30,234 nt of DNA from Aliitabrizicola sp031425325 (GTDB lineage: Bacteria; Pseudomonadota; Alphaproteobacteria; Rhodobacterales; Rhodobacteraceae), in contig JANPJD010000179.1 of NCBI GenBank assembly GCA_031425325.1, positions 1 to 30,234 of the forward strand, written 5' to 3'. The position numbers and the translations under genes are program-made. Position 1 is the stretch's first letter. The number at the start of each line of letters is the position of its first letter. Below are positions 17,570-25,445 of the stretch, in pieces. Under the pieces are notes generated by a model. The model worked only from the letters and a program-made list of their open reading frames with translations. It was not told the DNA's origin and searched no databases.

Positions 17570-18139
17570 ATGACAGACAGCTTCGGCGCGGGCCTGACAA
17601 GGCGTGGTGTTCTTGGCGTTCTCGCGGCAACCGTTGTTGCAGCCGCACCTACCTACAGCAATGCGTTCGGGATTCTCCGGGGCGCAGGCGATATCCGGAA
17701 GGTCCGGATGTATTCCGGCCGGACGGGCGAGTCGCTTGACACGATCTACTGGATCGAGGGCGACTACATCCCCGAAGTTCTCAAGGAAATCAATCACTTC
17801 ATGCGCGACTGGCGGACGGGTGAGGTCACCCGCATCGACGCGCGCACGCTCGACATCATGGCCGCCTCGCACAGGCTGCTCGATGTGAGCGAGCCCTACA
17901 TGCTTCTGTCGGGCTATCGCAGTGCCCGCACAAACGCGATGCTGCGCTCGCGGTCGGGCGGGGTCGCGCGCAACTCGCTCCACATGAAGGGCCAGGCGGC
18001 GGACCTGCGGCTTAAATCCCGGTCGGTCGGCCAGATGGCACGGGCAGCAGCGGCTTGCGCCTCGGGCGGGGTCGGTCGCTACTCGCGCTCAAATTTTGTG
18101 CACATGGACTGCGGTCCGGTCCGCGTCTGGGGCGGCTGA
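17570..18139 (+). CDS. Tat-exported DUF882 peptidoglycan endopeptidase (MepK/YcbK-like)
   Basis: A 189-residue protein of the DUF882/peptidase M15 fold. The N-terminus has a twin-arginine signal (T10-R11-R12-G-V-L-G, then a short Ala-rich core). M15-type zinc ligands are visible: H138 and D145 in NSLHMKGQAAD and H178 in FVHMD. SGYRS precedes them. E. coli MepK (YcbK) cleaves 3-3 cross-links, so this enzyme may undo what the divergent L,D-transpeptidase makes. The ATG at 17570 is chosen because it puts the RR motif at the usual distance and has GGGACAGG upstream. An ATG at 17459 is in frame but would add 37 residues that spoil the signal. Confidence 0.88.
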   Translation: MTDSFGAGLTRRGVLGVLAATVVAAAPTYSNAFGILRGAGDIRKVRMYSGRTGESLDTIYWIEGDYIPEVLKEINHFMRDWRTGEVTRIDARTLDIMAASHRLLDVSEPYMLLSGYRSARTNAMLRSRSGGVARNSLHMKGQAADLRLKSRSVGQMARAAAACASGGVGRYSRSNFVHMDCGPVRVWGG

Positions 18140-18155
18140 GCGGTCAACCCGCCCG

Positions 18156-18881
18156 TCATTGCTCCTCGACCGGGCGGCCACGAAAGCCCGTCGCAACCAC
18201 GAACTTCTCGGAACTGTCGGCCCGGCTTGCGGGCGGCTTGACGTTTGCGACCTTGTCGAAGTTCTGCTTCAGAAGCGTCTGAAGCCCGATCTCGGCCCCG
18301 CCCGCCAGCACCTTGGCGACAAAGGTGCCGCCCTCCTCCAGCACATCGAAGGCAAAGGCCGCCGCCGCCTCGCAGAGCGCCACGATTCGCAGATGGTCCG
18401 TCTGCTTGTGGCCCGACGAAGCCGCGGCCATGTCGCTCATCACCACGTCGGCGCGGCCGCCGAGCCAAGCCTTGACCTTGTCATCCGCCCCATCCTCGAG
18501 GAAGTCGAGCACATGGATCTCGGCACCTGCGATCGCCTCGACCTCTTGCAGGTCGACGCCAAGCACGGTGCCCACGGGCTTGCCCTTGCGTTCGTTCAGC
18601 GCGTTCACGCGGGTCACGGCCACCTGGCACCAGCCCCCGGGCGCGCAGCCGAGGTCAACGACCCGCGCGCCCGGCTTGAGGAAGCCGTACTTGTCGTCAA
18701 GCTCAAGTATCTTGTAGGCCGCCCTGCCCCGGTAGCCTTCGCGCTTGGCGCGCTGGACATAGGGGTCGTTCAACTGCCGCTCGAGCCAGAGCGTCGAGGA
18801 AAGCTTGCGCCCCTTGGCCGTCTTGACCCGGACGCGCAACTCGCGCTGGCCGCGCCCGGAGGTGTTCTTCGGTTCCGTCAT
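18156..18881 (-). CDS. rlmE: 23S rRNA (uridine-2552-2'-O) methyltransferase RlmE
   Basis: RlmE (FtsJ/RrmJ) methylates the 2'-hydroxyl of U2552 in 23S rRNA, using S-adenosylmethionine, late in 50S assembly. From the ATG at 18881 the protein has 241 residues, about 30 more than E. coli RrmJ, mostly a basic N-terminal extension. The SAM site is VVDLGCAPGGW at about 74-84. The K-D-K-E catalytic tetrad is K57 (RAAYK), D150 (MSDMA), K190 (FVAKVLAGG) and E225 (DSSEKF). It follows the ppx/gppA-like gene by 25 bases on the same strand, so the two are probably one operon. It converges on the DUF882 gene with 16 bases between stops. Confidence 0.95.
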   Translation of the reverse strand: MTEPKNTSGRGQRELRVRVKTAKGRKLSSTLWLERQLNDPYVQRAKREGYRGRAAYKILELDDKYGFLKPGARVVDLGCAPGGWCQVAVTRVNALNERKGKPVGTVLGVDLQEVEAIAGAEIHVLDFLEDGADDKVKAWLGGRADVVMSDMAAASSGHKQTDHLRIVALCEAAAAFAFDVLEEGGTFVAKVLAGGAEIGLQTLLKQNFDKVANVKPPASRADSSEKFVVATGFRGRPVEEQ

Positions 18882-18906
18882 TCGCGCGATCCGTCCATTG
18901 GCCCGT

Positions 18907-20049
18907 TCATTCGTAAGGTCCGTCGTCCAGCACTCCGTCGGCACTCATCTGCGCGTAAAGCAGCCCCTCGCGCAGCCCACGATCGGCCACCGACAGGCTG
19001 TCGGTCGGCCAGATCCGCATCAAGGCCTGAAGGATCGCCGCCCCCGACATGATCAGCGCATGGCGGTCGCGGCCGATGCGGGGGTCGGTGCGCCGCCCCT
19101 CGGGACCAAGCGTCAGATAGTCGCGGATCACAAGGTCGATCTGGTCCGAGGTCATCCGAAGCCCGTCGACCTTGGCCCTGTCGTAGCGACGCAGCCCCAG
19201 GAACGAGGCGGCGACCGTGGTGACCGTGCCCGACGTGCCGATGATCTGGAAGCCGGCGCGCGGATTGTCGGCGTTGTAGGGCGAGAACTTGGACAGGTTC
19301 TCTTCAAAGAACCAGCTCATCAGCGCAAAGCGCGCGCCGTCGTCATCGACATCCGCAAACTGGTCCTTCAGCGTCGCGACCCCCAGCGGCACCGAGATCC
19401 AGTCAACCACGCGGGCCGAAGGCGTGTCGCCCGTCGCCTCGAACCCCGCATGAAGGCGCATGATCGACTTCGGCCGGTCCTCGGGCGCGATCCCCGACAG
19501 GTCGATCCAAACAAGTTCGGTCGAGCCGCCGCCGATGTCGACGACCAGAAGCTGCTCGGTCCCCTGCCCGACCAGCGGCGCGCAGGAGATGACGGCAAGG
19601 CGTGCCTCTTCCTCGGGGGCAATGATCTCGAGTTGCAAGCCGGTCTCGCGCCGCACCTGGCGTATGAAGTCGCGGGCGTTGCGCGCGCGGCGGCACGCCT
19701 CGGTCGCAACCAGGCGCATCCGTCGCACGCCGTGCTTCTCGATCTTCTTCTGGCAGATCCGCAGCGCCTGGATGGTCCGGCTCATCGACGCCCGGCTGAG
19801 CCTGCCTGACGCCTCGAGTCCCGTGCCAAGCTGGACGGTCTTCGAGAAGCTGTCGATGACCGTGAACTGACTGCCCTTCGGCTGGGCAATCAGCATCCGG
19901 CAACTGTTGGTGCCGAGATCGAGCGCCGCGTAAAGCTGCCCGGTCACGGCCTCGGGGGTGCTGGACGGGTCTGCCGGAGACGTCTCGGACCAAGGCCCAT
20001 CCGCCAGCATCGGCAGCGCGTCCGCACCCAAGGGACGCTCGGGCGTCAT
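18907..20049 (-). CDS. Ppx/GppA-family phosphatase
   Basis: An exopolyphosphatase or guanosine pentaphosphate phosphatase of the ASKHA superfamily. The 380-residue product carries the two phosphate loops: ALDLGTNSCRMLIA near residue 43, and VVDIGGGSTELVW further on. The family acidic residue is in ATEACRRARN, and GTSGTVTT is in the second half. The length is short, like stand-alone Ppx catalytic cores without the C-terminal domain of E. coli Ppx (513 residues). Sequence alone cannot say whether it prefers polyphosphate or pppGpp. The ATG at 20049 is preceded at 5 bases by GGAGG. An in-frame ATG at 20061 lies on the other side of that site and is less likely. rlmE follows in the same operon. 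Confidence 0.9.
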   Translation of the reverse strand: MTPERPLGADALPMLADGPWSETSPADPSSTPEAVTGQLYAALDLGTNSCRMLIAQPKGSQFTVIDSFSKTVQLGTGLEASGRLSRASMSRTIQALRICQKKIEKHGVRRMRLVATEACRRARNARDFIRQVRRETGLQLEIIAPEEEARLAVISCAPLVGQGTEQLLVVDIGGGSTELVWIDLSGIAPEDRPKSIMRLHAGFEATGDTPSARVVDWISVPLGVATLKDQFADVDDDGARFALMSWFFEENLSKFSPYNADNPRAGFQIIGTSGTVTTVAASFLGLRRYDRAKVDGLRMTSDQIDLVIRDYLTLGPEGRRTDPRIGRDRHALIMSGAAILQALMRIWPTDSLSVADRGLREGLLYAQMSADGVLDDGPYE

Positions 20050-20183
20050 GTCGCCCTCCATTCGTGGTTGCAGGAAACGTAGTTGTCCGCAGGCGGGCAC
20101 GCAAGGACCGTCGCAGGGCTGTCACATGCCGTAACACCCCCGCGCCGCGTCGCTCGCCATGCGGGACGTGTCGAAATCCGGCA

Positions 20184-20211
20184 TTGAATGTCGTGTCTGC
20201 AATCGTATGAC
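20184..20211 (+). promoter_or_regulatory. Putative promoter of the one-carbon cluster
   Basis: TTGAAT at 20184-20189 and TATGAC at 20206-20211 are 16 bases apart, about 30 bases before the first gene of the cluster. I looked in this gap for SAM-, SAH- and cobalamin-type riboswitch signatures and saw none. Confidence 0.35.
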
Positions 20212-20242
20212 GGCAGGGCAGTTAAGCCAGGAGAGCGTACGG

Positions 20243-20539
20243 ATGCCCGATGTGACCATCGTCTACTGGCGGGACATCCCGGCGCAGGTCATCGTCGGAT
20301 CGGGACGGCGCGCCGCGAAGGTGCAGCTTTCGGAGCGGTTCGAGCAGGCGATCGACCGCTGCGCCATGAAGAGCGGCGCAAAGGACGCGGACGCCTACCT
20401 CGCGGAATGGCGCAAGGCGCCACCCTACGCGGTTGAGGGCGAAGCGGCCGAGGTTGCCGCCGCCGAAGCTGCACGGCTCGAGGCCGAGTTCGATACCTCG
20501 CGCCTTCGCGTACTGATCGACAACGGCGGCCGGGCCTGA
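20243..20539 (+). CDS. Small PF13769-type protein, first gene of the methyltransferase cluster
   Basis: A 98-residue soluble protein starting MPDVTIVYWRDIPAQVIVGSG. It resembles the family databases call 'virulence factor' (PF13769), a label that says nothing about its role here. It has a beta-strand-rich start and an Arg/Lys segment (GRRAAKVQLSERFEQAIDRCAMKSG). A central helix contains AYLAEWRKA, and an Ala/Glu-rich helix lies near the end. No signal, membrane segment or metal-binding motif is visible. The ATG at 20243 is preceded by AGGAG at 20229-20233. The methylenetetrahydrofolate reductase gene follows after 21 bases, so it is almost surely co-transcribed and may be an accessory factor for folate-cobalamin methyl transfer. 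Confidence 0.8.
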   Translation: MPDVTIVYWRDIPAQVIVGSGRRAAKVQLSERFEQAIDRCAMKSGAKDADAYLAEWRKAPPYAVEGEAAEVAAAEAARLEAEFDTSRLRVLIDNGGRA

Positions 20540-20560
20540 GGCCCGAGCAGGAGGCGACAC

Positions 20561-21517
20561 ATGGCACTTTTCAGCTTCCGCCGCGAGGCGCGGCCACTGC
20601 CGGACCAGGCCCTGGCCGGAAGGTCGGCCGTCGAGGCGCTCCTTGACGGCTTTTCGATCGAGGTGATGCCGCGCACCGCCGAGAAGGTCGAAAACTTCCG
20701 CGATCTCCTGCCTCGGGGCACGCGCGTCTACATCGCCCATATCGAGGGTACGCCGATTGCGGACATGGTGGCGACGGCGGCGCGCCTCCACCGCGAGGGC
20801 TTCCCGGCGATGCCGCACTTTCCGGCACGCATCATCGCCGACCGCGCCACGCTGGCCGACTGGATCGCGCGCTACCGGGGCGAGGCCGACGTGCGCCAGG
20901 CGCTGCTGCTGGGGGGCGGCGTTGCCACGCCGGCGGGTGAGTTCGACAGCTCGATGCAGCTGATCGAGACCGGGCTCTTCGACGGGTTCGAGCGGCTGCA
21001 TGTCGCAGGCCACCCCGAGGGCAACAAGGACATCGACCCCGACGGCAGCGACCGCATGGTGATGGAGGCACTGCGCTGGAAGCAGGCCTTCTCGGAGCGC
21101 ACCGATGCCGCGATGGCCATCGCGACGCAGTTCTGCTTCGAGGCAGCCCCGGTCATCGCCTGGTCCGACCGCCTTGCCGCCGAAGGCATCCGCCTGCCGA
21201 TCCATATCGGTGTTGCCGGGCCAGCCAAGCTTCAGACGCTCATCAAGTTCGCCATCGCCTGCGGCGTTGGCCCCAGCTTGCGCGTCTTGCAGAAGCGCGC
21301 GATGGACGTGACGAAGCTGCTTCTGCCCTACGAGCCGACCGAGTTCGTGGCCGACCTCGCCGCGCACAAGGCCCGCTGTGCCGAAGCCGGGACGGGATTC
21401 GGCATCGAGGCCGTGCATTTCTTTCCGCTCGGTGGCATCAAGACGAACGCCGCCTGGGCGACCGATCATGGCGGTTCCTCGGCCCTGCCCGCCACCCACG
21501 CACAGGATCACGCATGA
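20561..21517 (+). CDS. Methylenetetrahydrofolate reductase, MetF family
   Basis: Predicted flavoprotein of the MetF family (PF02219) that reduces 5,10-methylene-tetrahydrofolate to 5-methyl-tetrahydrofolate. The 318 residues are close to bacterial MetF (about 296). Visible family features are FSIEVMPRTAEKV near residue 31, RVYIAHIEGTP, and ALLLGGG near residue 117 followed by a long stretch ending in HVAGHPEGN. The later LPIHIGVAGPA and the C-terminal GIEAVHFFPLGG also fit the family. It looks like a diverged branch, not textbook E. coli MetF. AGGAGG stands before the ATG. Its stop overlaps the ATG of the next gene (ATGA at 21514), so the methyl donor is made beside the domain that would use it. 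Confidence 0.85.
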   Translation: MALFSFRREARPLPDQALAGRSAVEALLDGFSIEVMPRTAEKVENFRDLLPRGTRVYIAHIEGTPIADMVATAARLHREGFPAMPHFPARIIADRATLADWIARYRGEADVRQALLLGGGVATPAGEFDSSMQLIETGLFDGFERLHVAGHPEGNKDIDPDGSDRMVMEALRWKQAFSERTDAAMAIATQFCFEAAPVIAWSDRLAAEGIRLPIHIGVAGPAKLQTLIKFAIACGVGPSLRVLQKRAMDVTKLLLPYEPTEFVADLAAHKARCAEAGTGFGIEAVHFFPLGGIKTNAAWATDHGGSSALPATHAQDHA

Positions 21518-22494
21518 CCCGCACCGTCATCGAGTCGAAAACGAAAACCGTTGTCATCGGATTTGACGAGCCGTTCTGCGTGATCGGCGAGCGGATCAAC
21601 CCCACGGGGCGCAAGAAGCTGGCGGCAGAGCTCGAGGCGGGCGATTTCTCGACCGTCGAGCGCGACGCGCTGGAACAGGTGGCCTGCGGTGCGATGGTGC
21701 TCGACGTGAACTCGGGCGCGGTCTTCACCAACCGTATGGCGACGGACCCGCGCTATGCCGACAACAACTTCGTCGAGCCGCCGCTGATGCGCGAACTGAT
21801 CCTTCGCATCCAGGCCATCGTCGACGTGCCGCTATGCATCGACTCGTCCGTGCCCGGCGCGCTCGAAGAGGGGCTCAAGGCGTGCGAGGGGCGGCCCCTG
21901 CTGAACTCGGTGACCGGCGAGGAGCATCGCCTCGAACTCGTGCTGCCGCTGGTCAAGAAGTACAACGTGCCGGTCGTGGCAATCTCGAACGACGATACGG
22001 GCATCTCCGAAGACCCCGACGTGCGCTTTGCGGTGGCGAAGAAGATCGTCGAACGCGCGGCGGATCACGGCATTCCCGCGCATGACATCGTGGTCGATCC
22101 GCTGGTGATGCCGGTGGGCGCGATGGGCACGGCGGGCCGTCAGGTCTTTACGCTCGTGCGCCGCCTGCGCGACGAATTGGGCGTCAATACCACCTGCGGG
22201 GCGAGCAACATCAGCTTCGGCCTGCCACACCGGCATGGCATCAACGCGGCCTTCCTACCGATGGCCATCGGGGCGGGCATGACAAGCGCCATCATGAACC
22301 CCGTGCGCCAGGTCGAGATGGAAGCGATCCGGGCCGCGAACTTCCTGATGAACCACGATGCGAACGGTGGCGAATGGATTCGCTTCTCGAAAGTGATCGA
22401 GGCGGTCGAGGGCGGCCTGAGCTTTGCCGAGGCAAGTGCGGCGGCAAGCCAGGCGACCTCGGGACGCCGGGGCGGCCGCCGCGCGCGGGGCTAA
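21514..22494 (+). CDS. Methyltetrahydrofolate:corrinoid methyltransferase, stand-alone MetH pterin domain
   Basis: A 326-residue TIM-barrel pterin-binding protein equivalent to the folate domain of MetH, encoded alone. It should bind 5-methyl-tetrahydrofolate and pass the methyl group to a cob(I)alamin protein. Motifs are IGERINPTG (24-32), DVNSG (64-68), CIDSS (108-112), the conserved N131 in LLNSVTG, VVDPLVMPVG (about 193-202) and GASNISFGLP (229-238). No homocysteine, cobalamin-binding or reactivation domain is attached, so partner proteins are required. The last 12 residues are Arg/Gly-rich (SGRRGGRRARG), unlike typical MetH. It is translationally coupled to the reductase gene upstream. 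A RamA-like reactivase lies about 0.9 kb downstream. Confidence 0.92.
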   Translation: MTRTVIESKTKTVVIGFDEPFCVIGERINPTGRKKLAAELEAGDFSTVERDALEQVACGAMVLDVNSGAVFTNRMATDPRYADNNFVEPPLMRELILRIQAIVDVPLCIDSSVPGALEEGLKACEGRPLLNSVTGEEHRLELVLPLVKKYNVPVVAISNDDTGISEDPDVRFAVAKKIVERAADHGIPAHDIVVDPLVMPVGAMGTAGRQVFTLVRRLRDELGVNTTCGASNISFGLPHRHGINAAFLPMAIGAGMTSAIMNPVRQVEMEAIRAANFLMNHDANGGEWIRFSKVIEAVEGGLSFAEASAAASQATSGRRGGRRARG

Positions 22495-22591
22495 CCCGAG
22501 GCGCTTCGCCATCGCTTGCAAAGCCGGGCTTGCACCGGCTGCGCTAAGGTGTTCCGCTCTTGCTGGTCTTTTCGCAACCGCAGGTCTGCCC

Positions 22592-23248
22592 GTGGCTCGC
22601 TTGCAGCGTAACACCGTTCTGCTTGGCCTCTTGCGGCTGGCGCTTATGCTCGGTGTCATTCTGGTGCTGCACCGGCTCTACCTGTGGGGCGACGCGCAGG
22701 CGCGGATGGCCGACGCAGGTGCCATGCTGACCATCGGCACGATTGCTGGGCTGCTGTGCATCTACGCGCTGATGCTCGCCATCCCCTTCGTCCCGGGGGT
22801 GGAGATCGGGCTTGCGCTGCTCATGGCCGGCGGTGCTGGGATGGCACCCATCGTCTATGGGGCCACCGTCGCAGGGCTGATGCTTGCGTTCGCCGTCGGA
22901 CGGCATTTTCCCCTTCCCCGGCTTCAGGGCTGGGCGAACCGGCTGGGCCTGCGGCGGGTCGCCCGGGCGCTCGTGTCGATCGAGAAACTGACCCGAGAAG
23001 AGCGGCTCCGCCTGATCGAGGTCAGCCTGCCGCGCTGGGTCCCGGGCTCGGTGCTGCCGTATCGCTACGTCGTGCTTGGTCTGCTCATCAACATCCCGGG
23101 CAACATGGCGCTTGGCGGGGGCGGCGGTCTTTTGCTGCTGGCGGGGCTGAGCGGGCTCTTCGCACCGCTCGCCACGCTGGTGACGCTGGCGGTGGCCGTG
23201 TTGCCAGTGCCGCTTGCCGTCGGCCTGCTCGGCTCGGGGTTCTTCTGA
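22592..23248 (+). CDS. Integral membrane protein, possibly VTT/TVP38-like
   Basis: From the GTG at 22592 this is a 218-residue protein with about five hydrophobic segments. Re-entrant-looking Gly-rich stretches are seen at AMLTIGTIAGLLC, PGVEIGLALLMAGGAG and NIPGNMALGGGGG. The VPGVEIG start, the Gly-rich loop and the basic linker before SLPRWVPGS recall VTT-domain (SNARE-associated, TVP38/DedA) proteins, but I am not certain of the family. The frame is open upstream, yet GTG 22592 is the best start I can find, with a weak CAGG site. It lies 97 bases after the pterin-domain gene and 115 bases before the RamA-like gene. A functional link to them is not shown. Confidence 0.65.
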   Translation: MARLQRNTVLLGLLRLALMLGVILVLHRLYLWGDAQARMADAGAMLTIGTIAGLLCIYALMLAIPFVPGVEIGLALLMAGGAGMAPIVYGATVAGLMLAFAVGRHFPLPRLQGWANRLGLRRVARALVSIEKLTREERLRLIEVSLPRWVPGSVLPYRYVVLGLLINIPGNMALGGGGGLLLLAGLSGLFAPLATLVTLAVAVLPVPLAVGLLGSGFF

Positions 23249-23363
23249 CGGCATGGCGCGAAACGCCCCCAGATGCCGCGATCCCGCCTTGCCCTCTGGC
23301 ATGACCGCGATATGACCATGCACGAGGGTCACATTGCCCTCGTTCGACGAAGGCCGCGTCCCG

Positions 23364-25406
23364 ATGAACGACCAGTCCCAGGTACCTGCTGACGACGCGC
23401 TCGTGATCTTTACCCCTTCCGGCAAGCGGGGTCGGTTCGCGCGCGGCACCCCGGTGCTGACGGCCGCGCGGCAGCTTGGCGTCGACCTCGACTCGGTCTG
23501 CGGCGGACGCGGCATCTGCTCGCGCTGCCAGATCACCCCCGGCTATGGCGAGTTCTCCAAGCATGGCGTGACCGTGCAGGCCGACGCCCTGACCGAATGG
23601 AACGCGGTCGAGGAACGCTACAGGTCGATCCGTGGCCTGCCCCAGGGTCGCCGCCTTGGCTGCCAGGCCTGCGTGCAGGGCGACGTCGTGATCGACGTGC
23701 CACCCGAAAGCCAGGTCCACCGCCAGGTGATCCGCAAGTCCGCCGCACAGCGCGACATCGTGATGGACCCTGCGACCCGCCTTCTTTACGTCGAAGTCGC
23801 CGAGCCCGACATGCACGAGCCGACGGGCGATCTGGAGCGTCTGTCGCGCGCGCTGGCCGACCAGTGGCAGGTGACGGGCGTCACCGCAGACCTCGCCATC
23901 CTGCGTCGCCTGCAACCCGCGCTTCGCAAGGGCAACTGGGCGGTCACCGTGGCCCTGCATCAGGGTCATGCCGATGCCGCGCCCCGCATCCTTGACCTCT
24001 GGCCCGGCTTCCATGACGGACGGCTGCACGGCCTTGCCATCGACCTTGGTTCGACCACCATCGCAGCACACCTGTGCGACCTGGGCAGCGGCGCCGTGCT
24101 GGCCTCGTCGGGCGTGATGAATCCGCAGATCCGCTTCGGCGAGGATCTAATGAGCCGTGTCAGCTACGCGATGATGAACCCCGGCGGGGATGTCGAGATG
24201 ACGGCCTCGGTCCGCACGGCGCTTGATGCGCTGATCGTGGCGACCGCGTCCGAGGCGGGGGTCGATCCGGCGTCGGTCTACGAACTGGTCGTCGTCTGCA
24301 ACCCGGTGATGCACCACCTGCTGCTGGGGATCGACCCGGTGGAACTGGGCCAGGCCCCCTTCGCGCTCGCGACCTCGGGCAGCCTGTCGCTCGACGCGCG
24401 CGACCTCGACCTCGGATCGGTCAACCGGGCGGCGCGGGTCTACATCCTGCCCTGCATCGCGGGCCACGTGGGGGCCGATTGCGCCGCCGTCGCACTCAGC
24501 GAAGAGCCCGACCGCTCGAAGGACATGGTGCTGATCGTCGACGTAGGCACCAATGCCGAACTGCTTCTCGGCAACGAGACGCGGGTGCTCGCCTGTTCCA
24601 GCCCGACCGGCCCCGCCTTCGAGGGCGCGCAGATCAGCGCGGGCCAACGCGCCGCCCCCGGTGCCATCGAGCGGGTCGAGATCGACCCTGCCACCAAGGA
24701 ACCACGCTTCCGCGTGATCGGCTCGGACCTGTGGTCCGACGAGCCGGGCTTCGCCGCCGCTCCGCAGGTGACGGGCATCTGCGGCTCGGGCATCATCGAG
24801 GCGGTGGCCGAGATGCGGATGGCGGGTCTGGTCGACCCGTCTGGCCTGATCGGATCTGCCGAACAGGTGGGCAGCGCGCGCAGCGTGCCCGAGGGGCGCA
24901 CCCACAGCTACCTTCTGCACGATGGCACGGCCGCCGGGGGCCCACGCATCCTTGTGACGCAGGGCGACATCCGCGCGATCCAGCTTGCGAAATCGGCGCT
25001 TTATGCGGGCGCGCGCCTTCTGATGGACGAGATGGGCGTGGATCATGTGGACCGCGTGGTCCTTGCGGGGGCGTTCGGCGCACATATCAGCCCGAAGCAT
25101 GCGATGGTGCTGGGCATGATCCCCGATGCGACGCTCGACCATGTGACTTCGGCGGGTAACGCCGCCGGCACCGGTGCGCGAATCGCCCTTCTCAACAAGG
25201 CCGCGCGGGCACGGATCGAAGAGACGGTCCACCACATCCACAAGGTCGAGACGGCGATCGAACCGCGCTTCCAAGAGCATTTCGTCGCGGCCAATGCCAT
25301 CCCGCATGCGACCGATCCGTTCCCCGAGCTTGCCCGGATCGTCACCCTGCCGGACGTTTCGTTCAACACCGGCGGCGACGGCAGCCGTCGTAGGCGGCGC
25401 GGCTGA
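23364..25406 (+). CDS. RamA-like [2Fe-2S] ferredoxin/ASKHA corrinoid reactivase (DUF4445)
   Basis: A 680-residue protein that by family knowledge reductively reactivates inactive cob(II)alamin on corrinoid methyltransferases with ATP. The N-terminal ferredoxin domain has four cysteine ligands at C46, C52, C55 and C100 (VCGGRGICSRC ... GC). A linker leads to the DUF4445 ASKHA domain, with phosphate loops IDLGSTTIAAHL, VDVGTNAELLLG and TGICGSGI and the late AGAFGAHIS motif. The pterin-domain protein in this cluster lacks a MetH reactivation domain, so this is its likely substitute. The ATG at 23364 is preceded by GAAGG. A TTG at 23334 is possible but less likely. The last residues are Arg-rich (DGSRRRRRG), echoing the tail of the pterin-domain protein. 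Confidence 0.92.
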   Translation: MNDQSQVPADDALVIFTPSGKRGRFARGTPVLTAARQLGVDLDSVCGGRGICSRCQITPGYGEFSKHGVTVQADALTEWNAVEERYRSIRGLPQGRRLGCQACVQGDVVIDVPPESQVHRQVIRKSAAQRDIVMDPATRLLYVEVAEPDMHEPTGDLERLSRALADQWQVTGVTADLAILRRLQPALRKGNWAVTVALHQGHADAAPRILDLWPGFHDGRLHGLAIDLGSTTIAAHLCDLGSGAVLASSGVMNPQIRFGEDLMSRVSYAMMNPGGDVEMTASVRTALDALIVATASEAGVDPASVYELVVVCNPVMHHLLLGIDPVELGQAPFALATSGSLSLDARDLDLGSVNRAARVYILPCIAGHVGADCAAVALSEEPDRSKDMVLIVDVGTNAELLLGNETRVLACSSPTGPAFEGAQISAGQRAAPGAIERVEIDPATKEPRFRVIGSDLWSDEPGFAAAPQVTGICGSGIIEAVAEMRMAGLVDPSGLIGSAEQVGSARSVPEGRTHSYLLHDGTAAGGPRILVTQGDIRAIQLAKSALYAGARLLMDEMGVDHVDRVVLAGAFGAHISPKHAMVLGMIPDATLDHVTSAGNAAGTGARIALLNKAARARIEETVHHIHKVETAIEPRFQEHFVAANAIPHATDPFPELARIVTLPDVSFNTGGDGSRRRRRG

Positions 25407-25445
25407 CGGGTTGGCCTTGTGCGGCCTCTACGCTAGGGTCCGCGC

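Noticed and set aside
20050..20242. Cobalamin, SAM or SAH riboswitch controlling the one-carbon cluster
   Set aside because: I could not find the B12-box or the SAM/SAH consensus segments in this gap; only a plain promoter-like pair is visible.
22495..22591. SAM-II riboswitch before the membrane protein gene (CTTGCA and GCTAAGG-like pieces)
   Set aside because: The conserved AUUU loop segment and pseudoknot pairing are missing, and the downstream gene is not a methionine gene.
23311..23331. TGACC/GGTCA inverted repeat before the RamA-like gene as an operator
   Set aside because: The arms are only five bases long and no second copy was seen before the other cluster genes, so chance is a fair explanation.
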